Positions 16,588-24,818 of a stretch of DNA of 64,000 bases are shown in pieces. Positions within the stretch are counted from its first letter, which is position 1; each line of letters begins with the position of its first letter. This DNA comes from CAYOEV01 sp964403075. Lineage in GTDB: Bacteria > Bacteroidota > Bacteroidia > Cytophagales > Cyclobacteriaceae. A model generated the notes under the pieces. It saw only the letters and a program-made list of their open reading frames with translations, ran no database searches and had not been told where the DNA came from. The translations under genes were made by a program, and so were the position numbers. The stretch lies in contig CAYOEV010000010.1 in the NCBI GenBank assembly GCA_964403075.1, positions 1 through 64,000 on the forward strand, given 5' to 3'.

Positions 16588-17258
16588 CAGGCGCGTGACT
16601 GATTTTGATATAAAAATTTTCCAAAGTCTAAAATAGACTCCAAAGGTCCCCTACCAATAAGATCGTAGGCTAGATTCACAGATTTCTCAATGGCCACATC
16701 CGTTTTTTCAAAATCTTTGGTTTCATCCAGTGACCAATGTCTCACAATAAAAAGGAAATGCAGCCAAAATGCTTTTTTGTATTGGCCTGTCAATGGAGCT
16801 GGCCGGTCTGCTACCTCACCTGTCTCTTTCCCTTGCATAATGAGCTCGTCGATAAAATTTTCAAAATTCACCCTTAGATCCATTAGAAATGTAGGATTTA
16901 ACTCTTTTCGATCCAGGTGACCAAATTTTAATAAAACGTAACTGCGGTTTGCCAGGAGCTGCTGCACCCAAGAAAAATAAAATGCCAATAATTTTTCCCG
17001 GCTTGAATAAATGGCATATTGCTCATCCTTTTGCAACATGTCCAATGTTTCACGCAACCAGTCTGCCCAGATGGCACGTTCTAGAATTTGAAATGAATTA
17101 AAATGTTGGTAAAATGAAACTTCATCAATACCAAGCTGTCGAACAAAGGCAAATACAGAAGTTGGAAGTCTTCCTTCCAGAAGAACAAATTCCATGAATG
17201 CCTCTTTGATACGTTCCGGACTTACAGTCGCTTTTTCTTTTTTAGTCGTCGATGCCAT
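16587..17258 (-). CDS. TetR/AcrR-family transcriptional regulator
   Basis: A 223-residue DNA-binding regulator. The N-terminal helix-turn-helix spans about residues 15-60, with TSVFAFVRQLGIDEVSFYQHF as recognition region, although the first helix is less typical than usual. The C-terminal ligand domain is helical and rich in aromatic residues. It is the first gene of a probable operon with the ABC1 kinase and the hydrolase. The ligand is unknown, and autoregulation is likely for the family but not shown by a visible operator. Confidence 0.85.
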   Translation of the reverse strand: MASTTKKEKATVSPERIKEAFMEFVLLEGRLPTSVFAFVRQLGIDEVSFYQHFNSFQILERAIWADWLRETLDMLQKDEQYAIYSSREKLLAFYFSWVQQLLANRSYVLLKFGHLDRKELNPTFLMDLRVNFENFIDELIMQGKETGEVADRPAPLTGQYKKAFWLHFLFIVRHWSLDETKDFEKTDVAIEKSVNLAYDLIGRGPLESILDFGKFLYQNQSRA

Positions 17259-17306
17259 GGGAAGGAAACAGCAAAAGCACTCAAAAGGTTGTTAATTAAG
17301 CTAAAT

Positions 17307-17543
17307 TTATCTCCAATCAAGTCCACGTTGTTCTTCAATTATGCGACGAATGGTTTCCGGATCTGACAAAGTAGGATGGGCAGGTGGCCTGGAGGTAAAA
17401 TGAAAGCGTCCGCAGTCTGCACACTCATAAACATTCTGAGGTCCAGCACCCGGACGGTGACGCGAACGTATGTGGTTCTGTATCAAAGCCTCAATGGCCA
17501 ATTCTTGCGTATCGAAAGGTGTTTTTCCTGAAGCACAGTTCAT
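17307..17543 (-). CDS. Small CxxC protein, probable zinc ribbon, unknown
   Basis: A 78-residue cytosolic protein. An N-terminal Cys (MNCASGK), a predicted helix with LAIEALIQNH and a later YECADCGRFHFTS hairpin could form a zinc site from three Cys and a nearby His. The C-terminus is helical (IRRIIEEQRGLDW). Similar short proteins with a K/YxCxxCxxFHxTS pattern are widespread as hypothetical proteins in Bacteroidota; none has a known role to my knowledge. It precedes the TetR operon on the minus strand. Confidence 0.65.
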   Translation of the reverse strand: MNCASGKTPFDTQELAIEALIQNHIRSRHRPGAGPQNVYECADCGRFHFTSRPPAHPTLSDPETIRRIIEEQRGLDWR

Positions 17544-17680
17544 TTCTCACAGAAGGTAAACTAAGGTGTTATGGGAATATTAATTCTAAAAATACAGGAT
17601 TAAGATATCGTTAAACATAATTTCAAAGTTGTCTACTTCCTGTTCAATTAACGTGCTTTGCGTCTGAATAATTAACCTAC

Positions 17681-18193
17681 ATGCAGGCCATATTACTTTT
17701 GTTGTTGCTGTTACCTCTCACAACCTTTTCGCAAAATTTTTCTTTGACAGATAAGAAACCGGGTTTTTTAATAAACCGAGAGGATACGTTGCAAGGTGAA
17801 ATAGCCATCAATTTCGATTCAAATCAGATTCTTCTGGTCAATGAGAAAGGCATATCCAATTATTCAGCAACTAATTTCGACAAAATACTCATTCAAGATA
17901 TTCCAGACAAAATCTACAAGATTGGAAAGTGGGGAAACCAGGAAGTTTTTTTTGAGGTCTTGATAGACGGGATGCAGGCCCTCTGCTTTCGTATAGAAAA
18001 AAATACAGAGGTTTTTTACACCATTGATCGTGACAGAAAAGCGGTACGCATTGAATCTGGCAAAAAAATATTCTCATACTTCGAAAATCATAAGAAGGAA
18101 ATGAAGGACTACGCCTTTTCTTCCAATGTGAATCTTGAAACAAAGACAGGGCTCATCGAAATCTTTCGGTATTACAATGACACTTACCTTTGA
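17681..18193 (+). CDS. Secreted hypothetical protein
   Basis: A 170-residue protein with a very leucine-rich signal peptide (MQAILLLLLLLPLTTFSQ) and no lipobox. The mature part is built of short strands and charged turns (DTLQGEIAINFDSNQILLVN, IYKIGKWGNQEVFFEVL) and looks like a small beta-rich periplasmic protein. I do not recognise the family. It stops 26 bases before the TerC-family gene and may be transcribed with it. Confidence 0.55.
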   Translation: MQAILLLLLLLPLTTFSQNFSLTDKKPGFLINREDTLQGEIAINFDSNQILLVNEKGISNYSATNFDKILIQDIPDKIYKIGKWGNQEVFFEVLIDGMQALCFRIEKNTEVFYTIDRDRKAVRIESGKKIFSYFENHKKEMKDYAFSSNVNLETKTGLIEIFRYYNDTYL

Positions 18194-18219
18194 AGCTCAA
18201 ATAATTAAGACTTCAAATC

Positions 18220-18990
18220 ATGCTGGAAGCCCTCTTTACACTTGTCCTATTGATCCTTTTACAAGCTGTATTAGGCATTGACAATCTCCTTTATATCTCG
18301 CTTGAATCAAAAAATGCACCCGTAGAAAAGCAAGCTTATGTGCGATCGGTCGGTATCGGTGTTGCCATCCTATTACGCATCATACTGTTATTTGTAGTGG
18401 TAAATCTGATACGTTACGTTCAAGCGCCCTGGTTAATATTGGACAATGGCATCATTGATGGAGTTTTTAATTTTCACAGCATTGTTGTGCTGCTCGGGGG
18501 TGTGTTCATTCTTTACACGGGCGTAAAAGAAATTTGGCACATGGTTTACCTGGAAGAGCATGCCAAAGAATCGAAGAATATGCAGCCTACAGGAAAGGTC
18601 ATCGCAATCATCGTGGTCATGAATTTAATTTTTTCATTTGATTCCATATTAAGCGCCATTGCACTCACTGATGACCTTTGGGTCATGGGGATAGCCATTG
18701 TTGCCAGCGGTGTTTTAATGATCTGGCTTTCGGACCGTGTCTCTGCCTTCTTACAAAAAAACCGAATTTTTGAAATTTTGGGGTTATTTATACTCATGTT
18801 GGTGGGCGTCATGCTGATTTCTGATGGTGGCCATCTGGCACAAATGAAGTTGCTAGGCAATGAAATACACGCCATGAGTAAAGCCAACTTTTATTTCATC
18901 CTCTTTATCCTGGTTGCCATCGACGTGGTACAATCACGTTACCAGAGACGCCTACTTAAAAATAAGATGGAAAAAATTATTGATGTCTGA
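18220..18990 (+). CDS. TerC-family integral membrane protein
   Basis: A 256-residue protein with about seven membrane helices. It carries the TerC signatures LQAVLGIDNLLYISL near the start and a later NLIFSFDSILSAIALTDD, with acidic residues inside helices that are thought to bind metal ions. Family members export manganese or other metals or are associated with tellurite resistance. The final loop RYQRRLLKNK is basic and cytosolic. No upstream riboswitch is visible in the 26-base gap. It converges on trmB. Confidence 0.88.
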   Translation: MLEALFTLVLLILLQAVLGIDNLLYISLESKNAPVEKQAYVRSVGIGVAILLRIILLFVVVNLIRYVQAPWLILDNGIIDGVFNFHSIVVLLGGVFILYTGVKEIWHMVYLEEHAKESKNMQPTGKVIAIIVVMNLIFSFDSILSAIALTDDLWVMGIAIVASGVLMIWLSDRVSAFLQKNRIFEILGLFILMLVGVMLISDGGHLAQMKLLGNEIHAMSKANFYFILFILVAIDVVQSRYQRRLLKNKMEKIIDV

Positions 18991-19005
18991 TGCCAATACC
19001 AGTCA

Positions 19006-19707
19006 CTATGCTTTGAATCTAAATTTCATATACTTGATTTTTTCTCCTCTGGTGGACCAGATGTTTTCATATTTCGTTTTAATGCCGTGATGATCTACCA
19101 GGAGTTGAGATGCGTATAAATCAAAAGTGTATTTCAGTTCCATAATGGGCATTTCTCTCAGTTGCTCCAACGTATAGTTGAAAAGTGGTGTGTTGTCCGT
19201 TTTAAATCGAAACCATCCCTTCGGTCTAAGTAAGGATCGATACATATTTAGAAAAAAAAGATTGGTCAACCGATGCTTTTCCTCCCGCTCCTTGGGTCTG
19301 GGATCGGGGAAAGTCAGCCATATCTCATCAATTTCGTTAGGCGCTATAACTGCTGGAATACGTGCAATGGGCGATCTTAAAAACCCGGCATTGCTGAGCT
19401 TCAGTTCTGCAACCCGGCTGGCTCCAACCCATAAGCGATCCCCTTTTATATCCACGCCCAAATAGCTTCGTTCCGGAAACTTGCTGGCCAGGGCCACAGT
19501 GTATTCACCTCTTCCACACCCCAGCTCCAGGGTAATGGGCCGATGGCTATCAAAAAAGCGCGCATTCCATTGCCCGAAATAACCTACGGCCTCAGATTCG
19601 TGGATGTCTACCACACGGGGATTCTCCCTGATATCTGTAAATCGATTTTTTTTAGCGCGAGCCACCTGCTTTTTTTTGGCTAAATTAGTTGCAAATGAAT
19701 CGGTCAT
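19006..19707 (-). CDS. trmB: tRNA (guanine-N7)-methyltransferase TrmB
   Basis: SAM-dependent enzyme that makes m7G46 in tRNA variable loops. Motifs are LELGCGRGEYTVALA (SAM site), PERSYLGVDIKG, EIWLTFPDPRPKEREEKHRL and a C-terminal EQLREMPIMELKYTFD. The start is placed at 19707, where the protein begins MTDSFATNLAKKKQ; the next in-frame ATG upstream (19809) would add 34 residues unlike the family. That start forms CATG with the ATG of the divergent secreted-protein gene. Converges with the TerC-family gene. Confidence 0.95.
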   Translation of the reverse strand: MTDSFATNLAKKKQVARAKKNRFTDIRENPRVVDIHESEAVGYFGQWNARFFDSHRPITLELGCGRGEYTVALASKFPERSYLGVDIKGDRLWVGASRVAELKLSNAGFLRSPIARIPAVIAPNEIDEIWLTFPDPRPKEREEKHRLTNLFFLNMYRSLLRPKGWFRFKTDNTPLFNYTLEQLREMPIMELKYTFDLYASQLLVDHHGIKTKYENIWSTRGEKIKYMKFRFKA

Positions 19708-20224
19708 GAAATTCCAGTTTTTAATCCTGCTTTTTGCATCGGTGTCATACACAGCGTTTGGACAAAGGCCGGCATCCTTAAGCGAAAAGTTAGCTGGAGT
19801 TACAGCCAAATGGGACGAAAAAGCAAAAGAGCTGGATAGTTACCAAGGCTTAAAAAGCTATTGCAACGAACCTTCATTCAGAGAAGAAACTGTAACGTTA
19901 CTGATTGACCTTCATCATTTGGACTCAATACTGTACGACAACGTGGTGGATAAAGCCAACCAGGTGGGTGCTTCTGCGGAAATACGGCTCACCCTGCGAG
20001 ACATTCAGAAGGTACAACTAGGAAGTAGTACCCGTGATTTTGTGGATTTTCTTCAAATTGAATGCAACCGACTCGATAACGTGGCGCAAGAACTGGCCAC
20101 GGGTGACAAAAAAGCAAGTAAACACCGTGATGCACTGGAAAAGGAGCTCGACCGATATATAAGTCTTACCACAGCAAGGATTGATCTGATTCTCGAACAT
20201 GTACAGCACCTCGCGGAAGAATAG
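19706..20224 (+). CDS. Secreted helical hypothetical protein
   Basis: A 172-residue protein. The start at 19706 gives an excellent signal peptide, MKFQFLILLFASVSYTAFG, then the mature N-terminus QRPASL. An upstream in-frame ATG at 19604 would put 34 poor residues ahead of it. The mature protein is almost wholly helical and charged, with heptad-like Leu/Ile spacing (IDLILEHVQHLAEE at the end), probably periplasmic. No family recognised. Its start codon shares the CATG with that of trmB on the other strand. Confidence 0.6.
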   Translation: MKFQFLILLFASVSYTAFGQRPASLSEKLAGVTAKWDEKAKELDSYQGLKSYCNEPSFREETVTLLIDLHHLDSILYDNVVDKANQVGASAEIRLTLRDIQKVQLGSSTRDFVDFLQIECNRLDNVAQELATGDKKASKHRDALEKELDRYISLTTARIDLILEHVQHLAEE

Positions 20225-20239
20225 CGTGCCAGTTCATTT

Positions 20240-21523
20240 TTACTTCAAGAAGGACAGATACTCTGCCACAATATAAGTGCTTCCGGTAATTAGAATAAAA
20301 TCATCAGGGAAAGCATCTGCCTTCGCAGCATCTACTGCTTCCTGCACGTTCGTGTAAGGCTTACCGACCAATCCAACATTTAAAGCCGAAGCCAGCAACT
20401 CTTCCACAGGTAATCTGCGGGGCACCGAGGCTGCTGTGAAGTAATAGCATGCCTCTCTAGGCAACACAGACCAAAGTTCTTCCAGTGGCTTATCAGTCAC
20501 CGTGCCCAAGACAATGTGCAACTTTCCCCTATTTAAGGCTTTGACCTGATTGAGAAGATGCTGAATGCCTTCCGGATTATGAGAAACATCCGCCACAATT
20601 TTGGGCTGCTCAGACAATGATTGCCACCTTCCTCTCAGGTTTGTGTTTCGTTGAATGTTGGCGAGCCCTGCATGCACATGGGCATCGGACAGCTGCCAAC
20701 CCCTGGACATCAATACCTCGACACTTTTGAGTATCGTTGGTACATTCAAGAGAAAATAGTCAGCCAGCACATCGGTAAGATAGGATATTCCCTGGTACAA
20801 GAAAGTTCCCCGTCGAAGTGATGGTTGCTGAGCCCAGACGGCACTACCTTCAGGTAGATGCAACCGCACACCCAGCTCATGACATCTGTCCGCAAACACG
20901 GGTATGACTTCCTGAGGTCTGCCACTAAAAACAGTAGGAATTCCCGACTTAATAATACCTGCCTTTTCCATGGCAATTTTTTCCAGGGTATTGCCAAGAA
21001 TATCCATATGGTCCCAGCCAATATGTGTAATCACAGAAAGCTCCGGCTGTACCACGTTGGTACTGTCCAGTCTGCCACCCAGTCCGGTCTCGATCACCGC
21101 AATATCTATCCCCTGCCTTGCCAGGTAGGTGAATCCCATGGCTACATTCAACTCAAAGAAGGAAGGTTGTATGGTTGCTAAATGCAGGGCTATTTCATTG
21201 AGGTAAGCCACCACAAAAGTGGCGTCCATAGGCCGGCCATTAATTCGGGTCCGCTCGGTTAAGTCAAGCAAATGAGGAGAGGTGTGTAAACCTGTGTGCA
21301 GTCCAGCTTCCTGGCAAATGGAAGCCAATGCATGGGCGGTGGTGCCCTTGCCGTTGGTGCCTGCCACATGCACACATTTTAGTTTTTTTTCCGGGTGGCC
21401 GGTCAGTGCCAATAAATCTAAGGTCCGACTTAAGTCTGGTTTGTAGGCTTTTTTTCCCTGACGCTGATAAATGGGTAGTTGCTCATATAAAAAAGCTTCT
21501 GCCTCCTGAAAATTTTGAATCAT
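20240..21523 (-). CDS. folC: Bifunctional dihydrofolate/folylpolyglutamate synthase
   Basis: ATP-dependent Mur-ligase-family enzyme that adds glutamate to dihydropteroate or to folates in the cytoplasm. The 427-residue protein shows the P-loop AGTNGKGTT (residues 54-62), TSPHLLDLTERTRINGR, VIETGLGGRLDSTNVV, ITHIGWDHMDILGNT and DVSHNPEGI. It lies at the end of the exbB-exbD-tonB string and overlaps the TonB-like stop by four bases (ATGA), so it is translated from the same message. Confidence 0.96.
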   Translation of the reverse strand: MIQNFQEAEAFLYEQLPIYQRQGKKAYKPDLSRTLDLLALTGHPEKKLKCVHVAGTNGKGTTAHALASICQEAGLHTGLHTSPHLLDLTERTRINGRPMDATFVVAYLNEIALHLATIQPSFFELNVAMGFTYLARQGIDIAVIETGLGGRLDSTNVVQPELSVITHIGWDHMDILGNTLEKIAMEKAGIIKSGIPTVFSGRPQEVIPVFADRCHELGVRLHLPEGSAVWAQQPSLRRGTFLYQGISYLTDVLADYFLLNVPTILKSVEVLMSRGWQLSDAHVHAGLANIQRNTNLRGRWQSLSEQPKIVADVSHNPEGIQHLLNQVKALNRGKLHIVLGTVTDKPLEELWSVLPREACYYFTAASVPRRLPVEELLASALNVGLVGKPYTNVQEAVDAAKADAFPDDFILITGSTYIVAEYLSFLK

Positions 21524-22233
21524 GAGGGCTTGAGCACAAAGGTGATGGTGCCTTTAGATGTTGATGCCGCAGCGTCACTGGAAGTTTTGACAAGCTTAAG
21601 CGCGTCTACACTCCGACGGTATATGCGCTCCACTTGTGGTGAAACCGTACTGGAAACTAGTTTCACGTTGATAATATTGCCATCTTCATCTACCGTGATT
21701 TCATAAACAATTTTACCGGTTTCATTCGTTTGTTCCTTGGGTTTTGGCGCTCGCTCCCATTGCCACCCTGCCATGTTCAGACTAGATCCGGATCCACTGC
21801 CAGCGCCGCCTTTCGGACCAGCATATTGTGCGTCAGGATTCAATGCTCCCTGCTTTTTCCCCCCGGTGGTATTCGGTTTGAATACCGCCTCTTCATTGAT
21901 TTTCGGTTTTTTTGGCTGTGGTGTATCATTTTGGGTAGTTTCAGCTTTTTGAGTCGGGGCCGCTTTCACTAACCCTTCTTCTGCCAGTTTTTGTACCGTT
22001 TGTCCGGATGGTTTGGTTTGGCTGGCCGTCGTTTCAGGTTCTGTCTGGTCACCGATCTGGGAGGCGCCCCCCCCTGTACTACTGGCCAAAAAACTCAGCG
22101 CTATACCCAATTCGGGGTTGGGGGGATCCGGTGCACGCCAGGCGACCAAGTAATATGCGGCCACAAATAGTAAACCCTGGATCACCAACGTGGCCAGCCA
22201 GGCCTTTTGTTTATTTCTGTGTTGTGCGCTCAT
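21520..22233 (-). CDS. TonB-like energy transducer
   Basis: A 237-residue protein with one N-terminal membrane anchor at about residues 12-30, a Pro/Glu/Lys/Thr-rich periplasmic linker (KAETTQNDTPQPKKPK) and a short C-terminal domain. That domain has the TonB/TolA pattern KIVYEITVDEDGNIINVKLV, with a later GTITFVLKPS strand. It follows exbD with a four-base overlap, so it completes an ExbB-ExbD-TonB trio. The C-terminal domain is atypical, so it may work in the manner of TolA rather than energise a transporter. Confidence 0.85.
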   Translation of the reverse strand: MSAQHRNKQKAWLATLVIQGLLFVAAYYLVAWRAPDPPNPELGIALSFLASSTGGGASQIGDQTEPETTASQTKPSGQTVQKLAEEGLVKAAPTQKAETTQNDTPQPKKPKINEEAVFKPNTTGGKKQGALNPDAQYAGPKGGAGSGSGSSLNMAGWQWERAPKPKEQTNETGKIVYEITVDEDGNIINVKLVSSTVSPQVERIYRRSVDALKLVKTSSDAAASTSKGTITFVLKPS

Positions 22234-22628
22234 TTATCCTCCGGCTTGGTGGCCAGAGATACCTTGGCTTTAAGTGAAGTGGCAATACCTGCCACCCGAA
22301 CCAGTTCTTCTACGGGTACCTTGGCGTCACAATGCAAAACCACAACACCTTCTTCCTCGGTATTCAATGCCCGCGTTAAAGCCTGTTCTAACTCTTCGTA
22401 GGTGACAACCTTATCGTTAACGGCATACCTCAAATCTTCCGTTATGGTTACACTTACTTTTTGCATGACAATTTCAGAAGTCTTGGCCGCCGGCGTGTTT
22501 ACAGGCAGACCGGCAGGCGTGATGAAAGAAGCTGTGAGCATGAAAAAAATGAGCAATAAGAACACCACATCTGTCATAGAGGACATGCTAAAAGTTGAGA
22601 CCACCTGATGTTTGGACTTTAAATTCAT
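22230..22628 (-). CDS. ExbD/TolR-family proton channel subunit
   Basis: A 132-residue protein of the ExbD/TolR family. The single N-terminal helix (SMTDVVFLLLIFFMLTASF) carries the conserved Asp that binds protons (in MTD, residue 19). A periplasmic domain follows with the pattern LPVNTPAAKT, then SVTITEDLRYAVNDKVV. It pairs with the ExbB-type gene two bases upstream. Whether the pair powers TonB or Tol-like functions cannot be told from this gene alone. Confidence 0.93.
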   Translation of the reverse strand: MNLKSKHQVVSTFSMSSMTDVVFLLLIFFMLTASFITPAGLPVNTPAAKTSEIVMQKVSVTITEDLRYAVNDKVVTYEELEQALTRALNTEEEGVVVLHCDAKVPVEELVRVAGIATSLKAKVSLATKPEDK

Positions 22629-22630
22629 GG

Positions 22631-23326
22631 TTATGGTCTTTGGGGTTCCTGTAAAAGATCAACGAAATCGATGGAAGTATATTCCATATTGTGAATGACC
22701 TTGGATACCCGACTTACCAAATAATTATAGCCCAGGTAAGCCAGTATACCCACGAATAGTCCAGCGGCCGTGGTTATCATGGCTTCGTAAATACCTCCTG
22801 ATAGTAGTTTCGGACTCACCGCTCCCTCTTCCTGAGCAATTGCCATAAATGCCTGAATCATACCAGCTACCGTGCCTAAAAATCCAATCATGGGTGCGGC
22901 ACCAGAAATGGTGGCCAGTAAATTCAAGTTTTTCTCCAACCTGTAAATTTCAATTTTACCGATGTTTTCAATACTGGCTTCAATGTTTTTCAGTGGGCTT
23001 CCGATACGTGTAATCCCCTTTTCAATCATTCGTGCTGCCGGTGTATCCGTTTGGGCACACAGCATGCGTGCGCCCTGCATATCTCCTCCAGCTACCAGCT
23101 GCCGAATACGATCCTTAAAATTGCCGGGTGTTTTGCCAGCCTTCTGTATGGTTAGGATTCGTTCTACAAAAACATAGATACCCAATAACCAAAGGACCAG
23201 GATGGGAAGCATCATGTATCCGCCATTGATTATGAGATCTAAGAAAGTGATGGTTTCCCCTGCTGGATTTATCTGAGCTGTATCCAGGACATCTTGTATG
23301 GGTGCTTGAAGAGGTAGTATATACAT
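22631..23326 (-). CDS. ExbB/TolQ/MotA-family proton channel subunit
   Basis: A 231-residue inner-membrane protein, the channel partner of ExbD. It has three helices, the first at about residues 32-55 (LPILVLWLLGIYVFVERIL), then a cytoplasmic loop with QLVAGGDMQGARMLCAQ, then the paired helices ATISGAAPMIGFLGTVAGM and AMITTAAGLFVGILAYLGYNYL. The latter two carry the family signature. Both orientation and neighbours support ExbB function. The SPOR-protein gene lies 63 bases upstream. Confidence 0.94.
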   Translation of the reverse strand: MYILPLQAPIQDVLDTAQINPAGETITFLDLIINGGYMMLPILVLWLLGIYVFVERILTIQKAGKTPGNFKDRIRQLVAGGDMQGARMLCAQTDTPAARMIEKGITRIGSPLKNIEASIENIGKIEIYRLEKNLNLLATISGAAPMIGFLGTVAGMIQAFMAIAQEEGAVSPKLLSGGIYEAMITTAAGLFVGILAYLGYNYLVSRVSKVIHNMEYTSIDFVDLLQEPQRP

Positions 23327-23389
23327 ATGATTTGTATTGCCAAAAGAAACGAATGGATTGACACGATATTATACAAGTCCAGAAAATAC

Positions 23390-24748
23390 CTAATACTTTA
23401 GGGGCCAAACCCCGGGATACATACCCTGATATCTGGGAATATCCCGCTTGGCATCGGCCAAAGTTGAATAATCCGCTACGGCCACCCGGTGATTGCTTGC
23501 ACCATTGAACGGTGGTATGATAAAGGCCGATGCTCCTGAACGCTGCAATTTCTGCGCATATTTAAAAGCCCTGGTATCATTGATGAAACTACCCACAATC
23601 AGGTAATATTTATTGGTGCGACTGGGCAGACGCTCTACACCTGCCGCCGCACTACCCTGATTGTTTCTGTCCGGGCGATTTGGGGTGACTTTTTTTTGTG
23701 GTTCAGATTTCTCCACCCTGGCAGGTTCCGAATTTTCTTCTTTAATACCGGGCAGCGCAGCAACCTCATTAGCTGAAGTGACATCCTCAACATCCGAACT
23801 TGGGGTGTCTTCGGACTTCACAGGTGGTGGGGTATCAGACGTTTCCTCTACAGCTTCTGTAGTAGAGGCCTGCGGGTTTTCACTCTCATCGGCCTGTGCT
23901 ACTTCACCACCCCCATATTCCCGATACAAGTAATTGAAGCCGAATGCAATGCCCAGGAACATGACCGTTCCTACAGCAACTATTTTAATGAATCTAAATC
24001 TGGCTTTGGTTGCCTCCGCAGGAGACATGGCATCAAGCATATCTACTTCTGTCTGCTGAACAAACGTTTTACCTCCCGCTGACTCTTGTGTGGGTGTGCC
24101 AAAACCTGCAGATGATTCAAATTCATCATAGGTTTCCTCCTCATAAAAAAGATCACCATTCTCGACAATGTCTGTCGAGGAACTGCCTGAATCTGCAATT
24201 CCGCTCGGCATATCGGATGCCTCGGACTCATTGGACGTAACTACGTCCTCCTCTGCGGGGATGGGTGCTGTATCCAACGCACCCGGAACATCATCTACCG
24301 TGGAGATCGGACTTTCAGAGGCTGTCCTTGCCTCGGATGACTCTTTAGTTTCTTTCTCCCGTTCTGACATGCGCTCCGCAAGTACACGGTCGATGTCATC
24401 GAGGTCCATATTTTCCAAGTCAATATCGGCAAGGTCGGCGTCATCTAAATCGATGTCGTCCAAGTCGATATCCAGATCATCTACCTCATGAGACAACTCA
24501 TTCATTTCATCGGACGTCGCTTCAGCAATCGAATTGAATACCTCATCCTCTACAGGAATCTCCTCTTCTTCTTCAGGGGGTGCGGGTTGGGTTGTCTGAA
24601 TGGTTTCAGGTTCACTCACCGGGGAAAACGTGTCGTCTTCGTCGTCTTCGAGTGCTTCAAAATCGAAATCCGGTAAGCCAAAATCGTCGTCACTGCCTCC
24701 TCCGTTTTTTTGTTCTTCTGATTCCAGATTTGATCTTTCGTCGGCCAT
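23390..24748 (-). CDS. SPOR-domain membrane protein with acidic N-terminal region
   Basis: A 452-residue bitopic inner-membrane protein. Residues 1-250 are cytosolic, very acidic and low in complexity, with six near-pentapeptide repeats of LDDID type at 91-120. A single helix spans about 253-272. The periplasmic part is a linker rich in Glu/Pro/Ser/Thr, ending in a SPOR domain at about 375-452 (KYYLIVGSFIND, YAQKLQRSGASAFIIP, HRVAVADYSTLADAK). SPOR domains bind denuded septal peptidoglycan. Together with ExbBD/TonB-like genes it suggests a division-site envelope function (inference). A candidate promoter lies directly upstream. Confidence 0.9.
   Translation of the reverse strand: MADERSNLESEEQKNGGGSDDDFGLPDFDFEALEDDEDDTFSPVSEPETIQTTQPAPPEEEEEIPVEDEVFNSIAEATSDEMNELSHEVDDLDIDLDDIDLDDADLADIDLENMDLDDIDRVLAERMSEREKETKESSEARTASESPISTVDDVPGALDTAPIPAEEDVVTSNESEASDMPSGIADSGSSSTDIVENGDLFYEEETYDEFESSAGFGTPTQESAGGKTFVQQTEVDMLDAMSPAEATKARFRFIKIVAVGTVMFLGIAFGFNYLYREYGGGEVAQADESENPQASTTEAVEETSDTPPPVKSEDTPSSDVEDVTSANEVAALPGIKEENSEPARVEKSEPQKKVTPNRPDRNNQGSAAAGVERLPSRTNKYYLIVGSFINDTRAFKYAQKLQRSGASAFIIPPFNGASNHRVAVADYSTLADAKRDIPRYQGMYPGVWPLKY
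24389..24478 (-). repeat. Acidic pentapeptide-coding tandem repeat
   Basis: Inside the SPOR-protein gene, 15-base units encode degenerate copies of the pentapeptide LDDID, read in codons 91-120 (units LDDID, LDDAD, LADID, LENMD, LDDID after a shorter first copy). The unit sequence on the plus strand recurs around GTCATCTAAATCGATGTCG. Confidence 0.75.
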
Positions 24749-24777
24749 TTGTACTTATTTAATCGTAGCAAATTAAA

Positions 24778-24804
24778 CAAAACTAGAATATTGCAAAAAA
24801 ACAA
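24778..24804 (-). promoter_or_regulatory. Candidate promoter for the SPOR-exbBD-tonB-folC genes
   Basis: Minus-strand TAGTTTTG (24778-24785) is a perfect Bacteroidota -7 element, and a TTG at 24802-24804 lies 16 bases upstream as a possible -33 box, slightly closer than usual. The start codon is 30 bases downstream. Confidence 0.5.
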
Positions 24805-24818
24805 GTAAAGGGATTCGT

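Noticed and set aside
24168..24491. 107-residue Ser-rich open frame on the plus strand in the SPOR gene
   Set aside because: Low-complexity shadow of the acidic repeat region.
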